This document shows positions 6,863 through 13,883 of a stretch of DNA of 13,883 bases, one piece after another. The notes under the pieces are model-generated. The model saw only the letters and a program-made list of their open reading frames with translations. It was not told the DNA's origin and did no database searches. Source of the DNA: CAYRIF01 sp964424205 (lineage in GTDB: Bacteria; Bacteroidota; Bacteroidia; Cytophagales; Cyclobacteriaceae); contig CAYRIF010000072.1 of NCBI GenBank assembly GCA_964424205.1, positions 1 through 13,883 on the forward strand, written 5' to 3'. The translations under genes were made by a program, and so were the position numbers. Position 1 is the stretch's first letter. Every line of letters starts with the position of its first letter.

Positions 6863-8509
6863 CTACTGAAAAAACCCTTTCATTTTATCCTGCAACTGCG
6901 CTTTGGTCTCACTACGACTAGGCGTCAGTGGCAACTTTCCTGGAAAGGTTTCCATGTGCAACGTCTGCGTCGGGAAAGCAAATTCAACTCCCAATGTGTC
7001 TGCCAATCTGATAATATCCAAAATAATTTCTTGTTTTGCCTCGAGTTCTCCTACAACGTCAGGCACTTCGAAAAATACTGAAAAAATTATATCTAACGAA
7101 TTTGCTCCCAAGTCTATTAAATTTACCCTAATATTATCCTTCCTAGTTTTCGGATGGTTCGATGCTATTTTTCTTACCCCTTCGACAAAAATAACAACCA
7201 AATCTGCTGGCGTATCATACGTAATCCCGAGCGTAGTTTTATACCTTCTAAACAACCGCAAACCATAATTATCGATGGTGCTATCTGCTAATTTTGCATT
7301 TGGAACATAAATCAGAGAGTCGTTGAATGTTCGTACCCGTGTAGAGCGAAAACCAACCTCTTCCACAATACCATCAACTTCGCTAGTTGTAATCCAGTCA
7401 CCAATTTGGAATGGTCTATCCACAAAAATCATCAGTGACCCAAAGAAATTTCTAATGGTATCGGTCGCTGCCAAAGCAAATGCCAATCCACCAATGGATA
7501 GCCCCGTGAGGAGCGGAATTATATCGACATTCAGATAATACAGTGTGTAAAATGCCCCAATAACCACCACAAAAAATTTGATTGCTTTTACAATCAATGG
7601 GATAATCTGATTGTCCATTTTGCTATCGGTACCATCTGCAATTCTATTAAAATAGGTTGCCAATAAATCAACAACATAATACAATGCAATGGTTGTAAAA
7701 ACTGGCAATGTGGCCTTGAGCAGAAGCGGAATGAGTTTGAAATAATTATCAATGGGCAATTGCAGGACAGGAAGCAACATGGTAGCCAACCAAAAAATAA
7801 TCAACAAACTAACAGGTTTTGCCACATGCAACACATCTGCTGCAATGCCCTGCCTTTCTATTTTTTTAAAAAACCCATTGATAACTCTACGTAGAATAAA
7901 AGTTAATATTTTGTGAGACACAAAACACAATACAAACAAACCCAACAACCCAACAAGTTGCCAAGTAAACAAACCCATCACACTACGAGTCCCGATTTTA
8001 GGCAATAATGTCAGTAATTCATATGTGCCAAAGGGATACGTTTTTTTGAATACTCGATCAATATTTTGAATCGTTTTTTTTGAGTACAACCATTGATTGC
8101 CCACCTTGACTAGGTAAATTTCAGGCACTTCCTTTGCCAAAATATATTTATGGGTTTGAGAGGCTGAGTCTAAATAATTCGCCGCCGTTGGGAAAACATG
8201 CTCATCCAGGTAGATTACCTTCCCATCAAAAATATGTTTCACTTTAATTGCCAGCTGCGCTGCCTTTGTTTGCGTAACCCCCTCTTGCAAAAATGCTCTT
8301 GCCGCCACATCAGGATGATAATTATCCTGCTGTAAATTTTCAAAATGGGTGTAAATAGTATTGTGCGGTGTAGATAGATTATACAGCGTCATTTCTACTT
8401 CCTTTCCTTCCGCTACCTTTTGCGCAAAAGAAACGTTCCTACAAAATAGTAGTAGGGCAATTAACATTATTGATTTAAAACTCACTATTCTCATCGCTCT
8501 ATTTTTCAT
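6863..8509 (-). CDS. MscS-family mechanosensitive channel with N-terminal periplasmic domain
   Basis: This 548-residue protein has a signal peptide (hydrophobic about 11-29, SFAQ) and a roughly 140-residue soluble periplasmic region. Hydrophobic segments follow near 177-206, 231-250, 258-287 and 304-327. The pore-lining helix and start of the MscS core are clear: LLTGLSIGGLAFALAATDTI (333-352), NFFGSLMIFVDRPFQIGDWI (354-373) and VGFRSTRVRTFNDSLIYVPN (385-404). The alpha-beta cytoplasmic domain runs to about 520. MscS channels open under membrane tension and release solutes in hypo-osmotic shock. The length is about twice that of E. coli MscS, through the N-terminal part. The start at 8509 overlaps the end of the upstream gene by 11 nt (TATGAAAAATAG), suggesting translational coupling; an alternative start is the Met at residue 6. 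Confidence 0.94.
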   Translation of the reverse strand: MKNRAMRIVSFKSIMLIALLLFCRNVSFAQKVAEGKEVEMTLYNLSTPHNTIYTHFENLQQDNYHPDVAARAFLQEGVTQTKAAQLAIKVKHIFDGKVIYLDEHVFPTAANYLDSASQTHKYILAKEVPEIYLVKVGNQWLYSKKTIQNIDRVFKKTYPFGTYELLTLLPKIGTRSVMGLFTWQLVGLLGLFVLCFVSHKILTFILRRVINGFFKKIERQGIAADVLHVAKPVSLLIIFWLATMLLPVLQLPIDNYFKLIPLLLKATLPVFTTIALYYVVDLLATYFNRIADGTDSKMDNQIIPLIVKAIKFFVVVIGAFYTLYYLNVDIIPLLTGLSIGGLAFALAATDTIRNFFGSLMIFVDRPFQIGDWITTSEVDGIVEEVGFRSTRVRTFNDSLIYVPNAKLADSTIDNYGLRLFRRYKTTLGITYDTPADLVVIFVEGVRKIASNHPKTRKDNIRVNLIDLGANSLDIIFSVFFEVPDVVGELEAKQEIILDIIRLADTLGVEFAFPTQTLHMETFPGKLPLTPSRSETKAQLQDKMKGFFQ

Positions 8510-11249
8510 AAGCTAAAATCGAAAACGTATTTTCATAATTTTTATAGACATCATATTTATGCTGCTTTTCAAAATACATCAACCCTATTTCAAAACCACT
8601 TTCAATAGGTTGATAATTAATAAGATTTCCTTCGGCATCATACATATAGGTGAATTCCTGCTCTTTATCAGTCAGTATAAACACCTCTTCTCCCCTACCA
8701 AAATTATAATACTGGATGCCCATCTTCCCTGAACTCACGTAATCTTTCTCGAAAATCACCTCCCCATTATGGTCTAAGACACTCACTCTGTTTTCTTCCT
8801 GCCTTAAAATCACAAACGTCCTGCCCAATGCATCAATTGCCATTTTATAAACTGCATCTTTACTGGGGCGAAAAAGTTGTTTTCGTTTAGTCACCGACCC
8901 TAGCAAATTAAACTGCACCAACTGACCGTTGTTGGTTACGGTTGTAAATTTTGTGGTTGAAAAACTAGTGCCTGCCTGCACAAAAATCGGATTGGCTGTT
9001 TTGCTTTTCAACTCAAAAGGAAAACCTTTAAGCATATGTCCTCTTCGATTCATTACATTCACTGTACCATCTTCCTGCATGGCTATGATGCAGTCCTTTT
9101 TCCTAATCCTAATATGGAACGGTGCAATAGCCAATCTTTTTGGCAATTTTCGTGGTTGCCACCCGTCAAGATTTTTTCCGCTTTTATCAAACATATATAC
9201 ATTGCCAAAATAGTCAGAAACTAAGAATCGATACCGCTTGCTTTTATCATAATCCACTACCGATGTTTTATCCAATATCACATCTGCCGAAACCGACACA
9301 GGAAATCCTGCTACATATTTTCCTGTTCTATCAATGATGTGTAGCGCATGTTCGGTAATAAAATAATACTGCAACTTCCCGTTTTTATAGTAATCAATTT
9401 GATAAATTCTATCTTGAATTTTGCTACCCAACGAATCTTTCCAAATTACTTTTCCTTTATTATCAATCAAATACAACGTATTGTTCGCATCCTGCACCAA
9501 TACTTCCTGCTTATTAGTCTTGTGATTTTTTACTATATAGGGCCGCATGATTATCGGAGCATCAGTAGTAGTATTTTGTGCCAATACATAATTTTTTGGT
9601 GTCTGCTGTTTTCTCTTATCTTTATTGAAGTCAACCACCACACTGGTAAAAAATTTATCTTCCACATTATTAAATTGCACAGCAGTTTGCTGGAATTGCT
9701 TGGTTTGAAAAGTATTTTTTTCTGCAAACTCTTCCCATTTGGGAGATAAGTCAGACAACAATATTTTCCAAGCACTGGCGGTGTTTATAAAATAACTAAG
9801 GTTGGCTTCTTGCAAGGTATTTTCAAAAAATGCGCTTTGTCTTACTGATTTTGACCAAACATTTTCTAGTTCAATATCATTCACCAAAGACTTAATGACC
9901 TCTATACCATTGCCAAAAACCATATAATCCCCAACGGAGGTATAAAAACATTGATCAAAATCCGTGAATGGCGCTCCCAATACTTTCTTTGGAAAATTCG
10001 GAATGTTCAACTGCCTAATTGGCCATCCTGAATACGCCTCAGTATAAACGCTATCTCCTGTACGATTTGCCATCGCTTCGGTCAAACTATTCATTTGGTT
10101 CAAAGCTTCATTGATATCATTTGCATGAATAATTAATAACTTTTCAGGCTTCCTTGGGTCAATCGATTCTAGTGTTACCATTCCTATCTCATGACCCATC
10201 CATTTGAAAAAATGCTCAGGATTGTATTTATAATCTGCCTGCAATTGCTTCCATATACCCAATTGTTTTGGCATTTTTTCGTCCCAATAACCCTTCAACT
10301 TATCTTTCCAAGCCACCGCATCCTCAAATGTCAAGTGATAGAGATAGGCGGTTCTGGTAGGAATAAATTGTGCCATCTCCATTGGATAGGATTTTTGACC
10401 AATTAGTGTACCCAAAAAGCTTTTATTGTTGTCATCACCTATCTCACTGAAGCCATTTAACAGCACCTTATCGTTGGTGATGGTCATGTCCAGAGAAGAA
10501 GAACCTGCAAAATTTTTGAGCATGGCATTGTGTTTCCCTCTACTAAAAATAGCCATGAGTTGTGAGAGTCTTCTGTTATTCACATATAGATTTCCGGTAT
10601 CATCATCAAGTTTTGAGACCGTGTAAAGTGATGCGTTTTGATTTTGAAATGTCCTGACATTTTCACCTGTAATGTTACGAATGGCATCTTCTACAAGGTA
10701 TGGGGTGAAACTGCCAATAAAAAAATTCTTATGAAATATATAGGTAAATATCTTTCCTGTTTTTTTATTTTTTATCTCATTAATTTCAAATTTTTTGTAA
10801 ACCCGTTTACTAAGTGTATTGTTTCCGTTTTTCTTAATCGTAGAAATTATTTTTCGAGCTATTTCATTAGATGCTAGGTTGGGGAGTTCTAAAAAAAATA
10901 TAAAGCCAAAGTTATCTTTACCAGTTACATGCATTGACATTAGCAATGGATTACCGCGCAGCAACAAATCTAGCTGCCCGCTCTTCCCGCCAATGCTATC
11001 CAATGATTCAAAATCCGTTTTTAGGTCTTTGTAAAAAGGTATGGTTAATAGATTTTTCCAAATTGCTTTTTTCTGAACATCGTTCCATGCCTTTACCGTA
11101 TTGGTATTTTCATAAACCAATACCGCATTTTCAGGCACCAAAGACCAAATATTATCTTTATTGGGATTTTTGAATTGTGTATAAAAATAATATCCTCCGC
11201 CTGCAAGTACAGAAATTACAAGCAAAAAAATGATGAGTTGTTTTTTCAA
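8499..11249 (-). CDS. Membrane-anchored DUF3352-like protein with C-terminal seven-repeat propeller
   Basis: This 916-residue protein has an N-terminal membrane anchor (about 4-24) and no clear cleavage site, so most of it should lie in the periplasm. The N-terminal two thirds (about 32-540) resemble DUF3352-type envelope proteins (LVPENAVLVYENTNT, later FIPTRTAYLYHL, FINTASAWK). From about 565 onwards the motif aromatic/hydrophobic-D-x-x-G occurs seven times, with its Gly at 599, 643, 691, 737, 784, 829 and 874, spaced 44-48 residues. That pattern fits one seven-bladed PQQ/WD-type beta-propeller. No catalytic motif was recognised. Its 3' end overlaps the start of the MscS-family channel gene by 11 nt, so a joint role in the envelope is likely (inference). 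The first Met precedes the anchor directly, which supports this start. Confidence 0.85.
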   Translation of the reverse strand: MKKQLIIFLLVISVLAGGGYYFYTQFKNPNKDNIWSLVPENAVLVYENTNTVKAWNDVQKKAIWKNLLTIPFYKDLKTDFESLDSIGGKSGQLDLLLRGNPLLMSMHVTGKDNFGFIFFLELPNLASNEIARKIISTIKKNGNNTLSKRVYKKFEINEIKNKKTGKIFTYIFHKNFFIGSFTPYLVEDAIRNITGENVRTFQNQNASLYTVSKLDDDTGNLYVNNRRLSQLMAIFSRGKHNAMLKNFAGSSSLDMTITNDKVLLNGFSEIGDDNNKSFLGTLIGQKSYPMEMAQFIPTRTAYLYHLTFEDAVAWKDKLKGYWDEKMPKQLGIWKQLQADYKYNPEHFFKWMGHEIGMVTLESIDPRKPEKLLIIHANDINEALNQMNSLTEAMANRTGDSVYTEAYSGWPIRQLNIPNFPKKVLGAPFTDFDQCFYTSVGDYMVFGNGIEVIKSLVNDIELENVWSKSVRQSAFFENTLQEANLSYFINTASAWKILLSDLSPKWEEFAEKNTFQTKQFQQTAVQFNNVEDKFFTSVVVDFNKDKRKQQTPKNYVLAQNTTTDAPIIMRPYIVKNHKTNKQEVLVQDANNTLYLIDNKGKVIWKDSLGSKIQDRIYQIDYYKNGKLQYYFITEHALHIIDRTGKYVAGFPVSVSADVILDKTSVVDYDKSKRYRFLVSDYFGNVYMFDKSGKNLDGWQPRKLPKRLAIAPFHIRIRKKDCIIAMQEDGTVNVMNRRGHMLKGFPFELKSKTANPIFVQAGTSFSTTKFTTVTNNGQLVQFNLLGSVTKRKQLFRPSKDAVYKMAIDALGRTFVILRQEENRVSVLDHNGEVIFEKDYVSSGKMGIQYYNFGRGEEVFILTDKEQEFTYMYDAEGNLINYQPIESGFEIGLMYFEKQHKYDVYKNYENTFSILAYEK

Positions 11250-11268
11250 GGTCGCTTTGTTTTTTCTG

Positions 11269-11276
11269 CAAATTAA
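11269..11276 (-). promoter_or_regulatory. Candidate -7 element for the propeller-channel operon
   Basis: Read on the minus strand, TTAATTTG matches the Bacteroidota -7 consensus TAnnTTTG in all but one fixed base and lies 20 nt before the start at 11249. No clear TTG is seen at the -33 distance. The 104-bp gap must also hold the promoter of the divergent hydrolase gene; nothing convincing was seen for that one. Confidence 0.27.
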
Positions 11277-11353
11277 GCGAAAAAAAGAAATTAATATAAT
11301 GATGAGTTTCTATAAAAAATAACTATTTTGAGGAAACGTTATTATTAGAAATT

Positions 11354-12193
11354 ATGACAACAGAAAATTTTGATTTAAAAGCCAAAGATGGTCTTGCATT
11401 AAGTGCTAAAATATGGCAAGCAGATGGCGACGCAAAAGGAATCATTTGCCTCATCCATGGTTTTGGAGAACACCAAGACCGATATGCGCATGTGACCGAA
11501 TTTTTTGCTCAAAATCAGCTGATCACTTATTCTTTTGACCTCAGGGGACATGGAAATACGGCAGGTAAAAGAGGGCATTTCAAAAACTATGAATTGCTGC
11601 TCGACGATATTGACAGCATGATTGACAAAATAAAAACGACACACCCTGACGTGCCTATCATCATTTACGGACACAGCATGGGAGGAAATATTGTTGCTAA
11701 TTATATTTTAAAACGGCCTACCCAAAATCTAAAAGGAGCATTACTAACTTCTCCTTGGTTCATTTTAACCACGCAACCGACTGATGGAAAAATCAAGATG
11801 GCTCGGATTATGAACAAAATTTTTCCAGGTTTTGCTGAAGAAGGAAACCTTGATACCGATGATTTATCGCATGACAAAGCGGTAGGTACTACCTACACTG
11901 CTGACCCGCTGGTACAAGGAAAAATATCGGTCAGGGCATTTACCTCTATCTATGATGCAGGGCTTTGGGCAATTGACAATGCTAACAAACTTTCATTGCC
12001 TACACTTTTGGTGCATGGCACGTCTGATAAAATCACTTCGTTTGAGGCAAGTGTGAAATTTTCAAAAAATGCCGGTGAACAATGTGAGTTAAAATTATGG
12101 GATGGGCTGCGACATGAAACCCATAATGAATTAGAGAAAGAGAAAGTGCTGGAATATAATTTACAGTGGATTCTGAAGACAATTAATAATTAA
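11354..12193 (+). CDS. Alpha/beta hydrolase, monoacylglycerol-lipase-like
   Basis: This 279-residue protein has the features of the Hydrolase_4 / monoacylglycerol lipase group: the oxyanion-hole motif HGFGEHQDRY (35-44), DLRGHGNTAGKRGH (62-75), and the nucleophile elbow GHSMGG with Ser108. The acid is Asp225 in HGTSDKIT and the catalytic His is probably His254 in LRHETHNE. All three triad members are present. A cap region lies about 135-195. There is no signal peptide, so it should be cytoplasmic, hydrolysing monoacylglycerols or lysophospholipid-type esters; the exact substrate is not determined by these motifs. It is transcribed away from the propeller gene, and a 161-bp gap with no clear terminator separates its end from the convergent DUF3109 gene. 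The start at 11354 has an A/T leader (agaaatt-ATG). Confidence 0.9.
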   Translation: MTTENFDLKAKDGLALSAKIWQADGDAKGIICLIHGFGEHQDRYAHVTEFFAQNQLITYSFDLRGHGNTAGKRGHFKNYELLLDDIDSMIDKIKTTHPDVPIIIYGHSMGGNIVANYILKRPTQNLKGALLTSPWFILTTQPTDGKIKMARIMNKIFPGFAEEGNLDTDDLSHDKAVGTTYTADPLVQGKISVRAFTSIYDAGLWAIDNANKLSLPTLLVHGTSDKITSFEASVKFSKNAGEQCELKLWDGLRHETHNELEKEKVLEYNLQWILKTINN

Positions 12194-12354
12194 GCACCAA
12201 AGAATAATTATAAATAACAAAGGCACTGGAGCCAAAAATGATTGATGAAATTTTGAAAGGTTGGGCAACACCAAGCATCAAACTGCTAACCTCTAACCAT
12301 ATGAAATTCAAAGACTATATTTTTTTCAAACATGTCCATAAAAAAAGGATAGCA

Positions 12355-12921
12355 TTAGTTATTCCCCTCTATATCCTCCACAAGCAACTGGTACCAGCGC
12401 TCGCCATATTTCCTAATCAATGGTTCTTTCAAAAATTTGTAAATAGGGAGTTTCAGTTTTTGCCCAAGAATACACGCCGCAGAGCAAATATGCCAACGAC
12501 TATAATTTAATGCATCATAATCGTCGTATTTGGAAATACGGATAGGATACAAATGACAAGAAATAGGTTTTTGGAATTTTATGTCTCCCTGATTTTTGGC
12601 GTATTCAATACCACAGATTAGCACCTTATTATCATCATAGACCGCATAAGCACATTCCTTCCCTCCAATGGTTGGTGTCGAGTAATCACCTTCTTCATCC
12701 AGTATATATTTTCCTTGCGACGTTATTGCCTTCACTCCCTCTTCAGATAAATACGGCTTCACCTTGTCATAAATCTCTTCTAAAATTGGCAACTCATCTT
12801 CTTCCAAAGGCGCACCTAAATCCCCTTCCACACAACAGGCTCCCTTGCAGCTTTCAAGGTCACAAACAAAAAATTGCTCTTTAATATCATCACTAATGAC
12901 TGTATTTTCAATTAAAATCAT
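12355..12921 (-). CDS. DUF3109 family cysteine-rich protein
   Basis: This 188-residue protein matches DUF3109, a family of unknown function widespread in Bacteroidota and related to the YkgJ-type zinc- or iron-cluster-binding proteins. Nine Cys are present: C20, C25, C29 and C30 (VCDLESCKGACC), C90, C103, C122 (PISCHLYPIRI), C146 and C150 (HICSAAC). Their spacing suggests a metal or Fe-S centre in a cytoplasmic protein; this is family inference, with no biochemical role known to me. The length is typical. Its start lies 3 nt after the end of the glycosyltransferase gene, so the two are likely co-transcribed, although a functional link is not evident. No terminator with a good T-run was seen after its stop. 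Confidence 0.88.
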   Translation of the reverse strand: MILIENTVISDDIKEQFFVCDLESCKGACCVEGDLGAPLEEDELPILEEIYDKVKPYLSEEGVKAITSQGKYILDEEGDYSTPTIGGKECAYAVYDDNKVLICGIEYAKNQGDIKFQKPISCHLYPIRISKYDDYDALNYSRWHICSAACILGQKLKLPIYKFLKEPLIRKYGERWYQLLVEDIEGNN

Positions 12922-12924
12922 AGA

Positions 12925-13872
12925 TTAAAACTTTACACTTTTTATAATATTATAATTTCTAAAGCCCCACAACTGCTTCCCGAAAACATGATTCTCAAAC
13001 CATGATATTACCCGATATTTCAGTCTGTCATGCTTTTGTTCTCCTGTCAATGGACCAGATTGTCTCAAGTCGTCCTGCCAATGAAAATCATCAATCCAAT
13101 CCTGCATGGCAGCAGGATGCGCTCCTTGAAAAATAGGCAACTGATCCATCGGTCCGTAGTCAAAGTAGGCATTTTTCTTGTAAAACTCCGCTGCATTTTC
13201 CTTTCCCGAAAAAGTCTCAATATTGCTTTTAGATTTTTTACCCATCACCCTCGGCGGGCGCACATAGCCATAGTGAAAAATTTCAGCAGGCACTTCTACT
13301 ACATTTAGCTTCTTCCCAGCTTTACTCATATAGTCCTCATAGGAGTAATCAAACGTTTCGAACTTCCGGAATGACTGTGCATCTTTCCATGAGTGAATTT
13401 TTTTATCATTTCGAATGAGTCTTATTTCCTTGGGATACCACACGTGATTTTGTTGAAAATGCTTATAATCTCCCCAAAAATGTTTGTACTGAAACAGAAA
13501 TCCATCAACTCGTTTATCATCAAGATAGGTCTCACAAAGTTCTTTTAGCTGTGGCAGCCATTGTTCATGAATCGCCTCATCACTTTGCATGTAAAAAAGC
13601 CAATCGCCTGTACAAACCTCCTTTGCCAAGTCGGTCTGCTGGGCGAAAATTGTGTTTTTCGGATATTTTTCAGTGTCCCATGCTGCATGAACAATTTTTA
13701 TTTTTTCAGAGTTAATGCGCTGAATTTCTGCTAATGTATTATCATCATCATCACTTTTTCCCAACACCACTACAAATTCATCCACTAGCGGTAAAATGGA
13801 TAAAATAGATTGCCTCGCCGGGAAATAAAGCTTTGTAGCATTTTTTACAAAAGTGAATCCGCTTATTTTCAT
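12925..13872 (-). CDS. Glycosyltransferase family 2-like protein
   Basis: This 315-residue protein looks like a GT-A fold transferase. The N-terminus (GFTFVKNATKL at 5-15; SILPLVDEFVVVLGKSDDDT-like at 25-46) matches family-2-like proteins that begin with a strand and a VDE motif. A short strand with acidic metal/nucleotide motif follows (WLFYMQSDEAIH, 91-102). The middle part has conserved aromatic and basic segments (FLFQYKHFWGDY, 125-136; EIRLIRND, 149-156). No membrane segment or signal peptide is seen, so it probably works in the cytoplasm on a cell-surface glycan; donor and acceptor are unknown. The start at 13872 is 11 nt inside the window edge, so the promoter and any upstream gene of this minus-strand operon lie outside. 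The GT-fold call is good; the substrate is open. Confidence 0.82.
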   Translation of the reverse strand: MKISGFTFVKNATKLYFPARQSILSILPLVDEFVVVLGKSDDDDNTLAEIQRINSEKIKIVHAAWDTEKYPKNTIFAQQTDLAKEVCTGDWLFYMQSDEAIHEQWLPQLKELCETYLDDKRVDGFLFQYKHFWGDYKHFQQNHVWYPKEIRLIRNDKKIHSWKDAQSFRKFETFDYSYEDYMSKAGKKLNVVEVPAEIFHYGYVRPPRVMGKKSKSNIETFSGKENAAEFYKKNAYFDYGPMDQLPIFQGAHPAAMQDWIDDFHWQDDLRQSGPLTGEQKHDRLKYRVISWFENHVFGKQLWGFRNYNIIKSVKF

Positions 13873-13883
13873 ACCATCAAATA

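Noticed and set aside
12238..12510. A 90-residue plus-strand frame after the hydrolase gene
   Set aside because: Most of it is antisense to the well-supported DUF3109 gene, and the remaining 5' part has no clear gene features.

Overview
The window looks like a chromosomal segment of a free-living member of the Bacteroidota. It is AT-rich, has almost no Shine-Dalgarno sequences ahead of its starts (A/T-rich leaders such as aaatt-ATG), and carries families typical of that phylum: a PadR/PspC/DUF2807 gene pair, a carboxypeptidase-regulatory-like TonB-type beta-barrel protein, a DUF3352-like envelope protein and a DUF3109 protein. No tRNA, rRNA, insertion sequence or CRISPR array was seen.

Left part, plus strand (1-6757). 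A gene-poor stretch (1-572) holds the tail of an upstream reading frame, a perfect 25-nt palindrome and a terminator-like hairpin. It ends in a cluster of three CATAGTA/TACTATG half-sites. Directly downstream are two tandem 42-residue ORFs (573-701 and 720-848). They are clear paralogues of each other, 26 of 42 residues identical and equal in length, and I do not recognise the family. They are followed by a short PadR regulator (897-1241) and an 820-residue membrane protein with two PspC domains and a C-terminal DUF2807 head (1250-3712). My reading is one autoregulated envelope-stress-type operon in which the two tiny basic proteins are the unexplained members. After about 300 bp comes a TonB-dependent-receptor-like outer-membrane protein (4011-6449), with no SusD partner. 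A hairpin-rich noncoding stretch follows and ends in a strong intrinsic terminator (6718-6757).

Middle, minus strand (11249-6863). A 916-residue membrane-anchored protein ends in seven evenly spaced repeats that suggest a seven-bladed propeller. Its last codons overlap the start of an MscS-family mechanosensitive channel that carries an extra N-terminal periplasmic domain. The 11-nt overlap suggests translational coupling and a shared envelope role.

Right part. A monoacylglycerol-lipase-like hydrolase (11354-12193, plus strand) diverges from the 916-residue gene and faces a minus-strand pair, a family-2-like glycosyltransferase (13872-12925) and a cysteine-rich DUF3109 protein (12921-12355), separated by 3 nt.

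The strongest candidate for something undescribed is the tandem small-protein pair with its operator-like array ahead of padR-pspC. Second are the propeller protein coupled to the MscS channel and the hairpin-rich stretch before the terminator at 6718.
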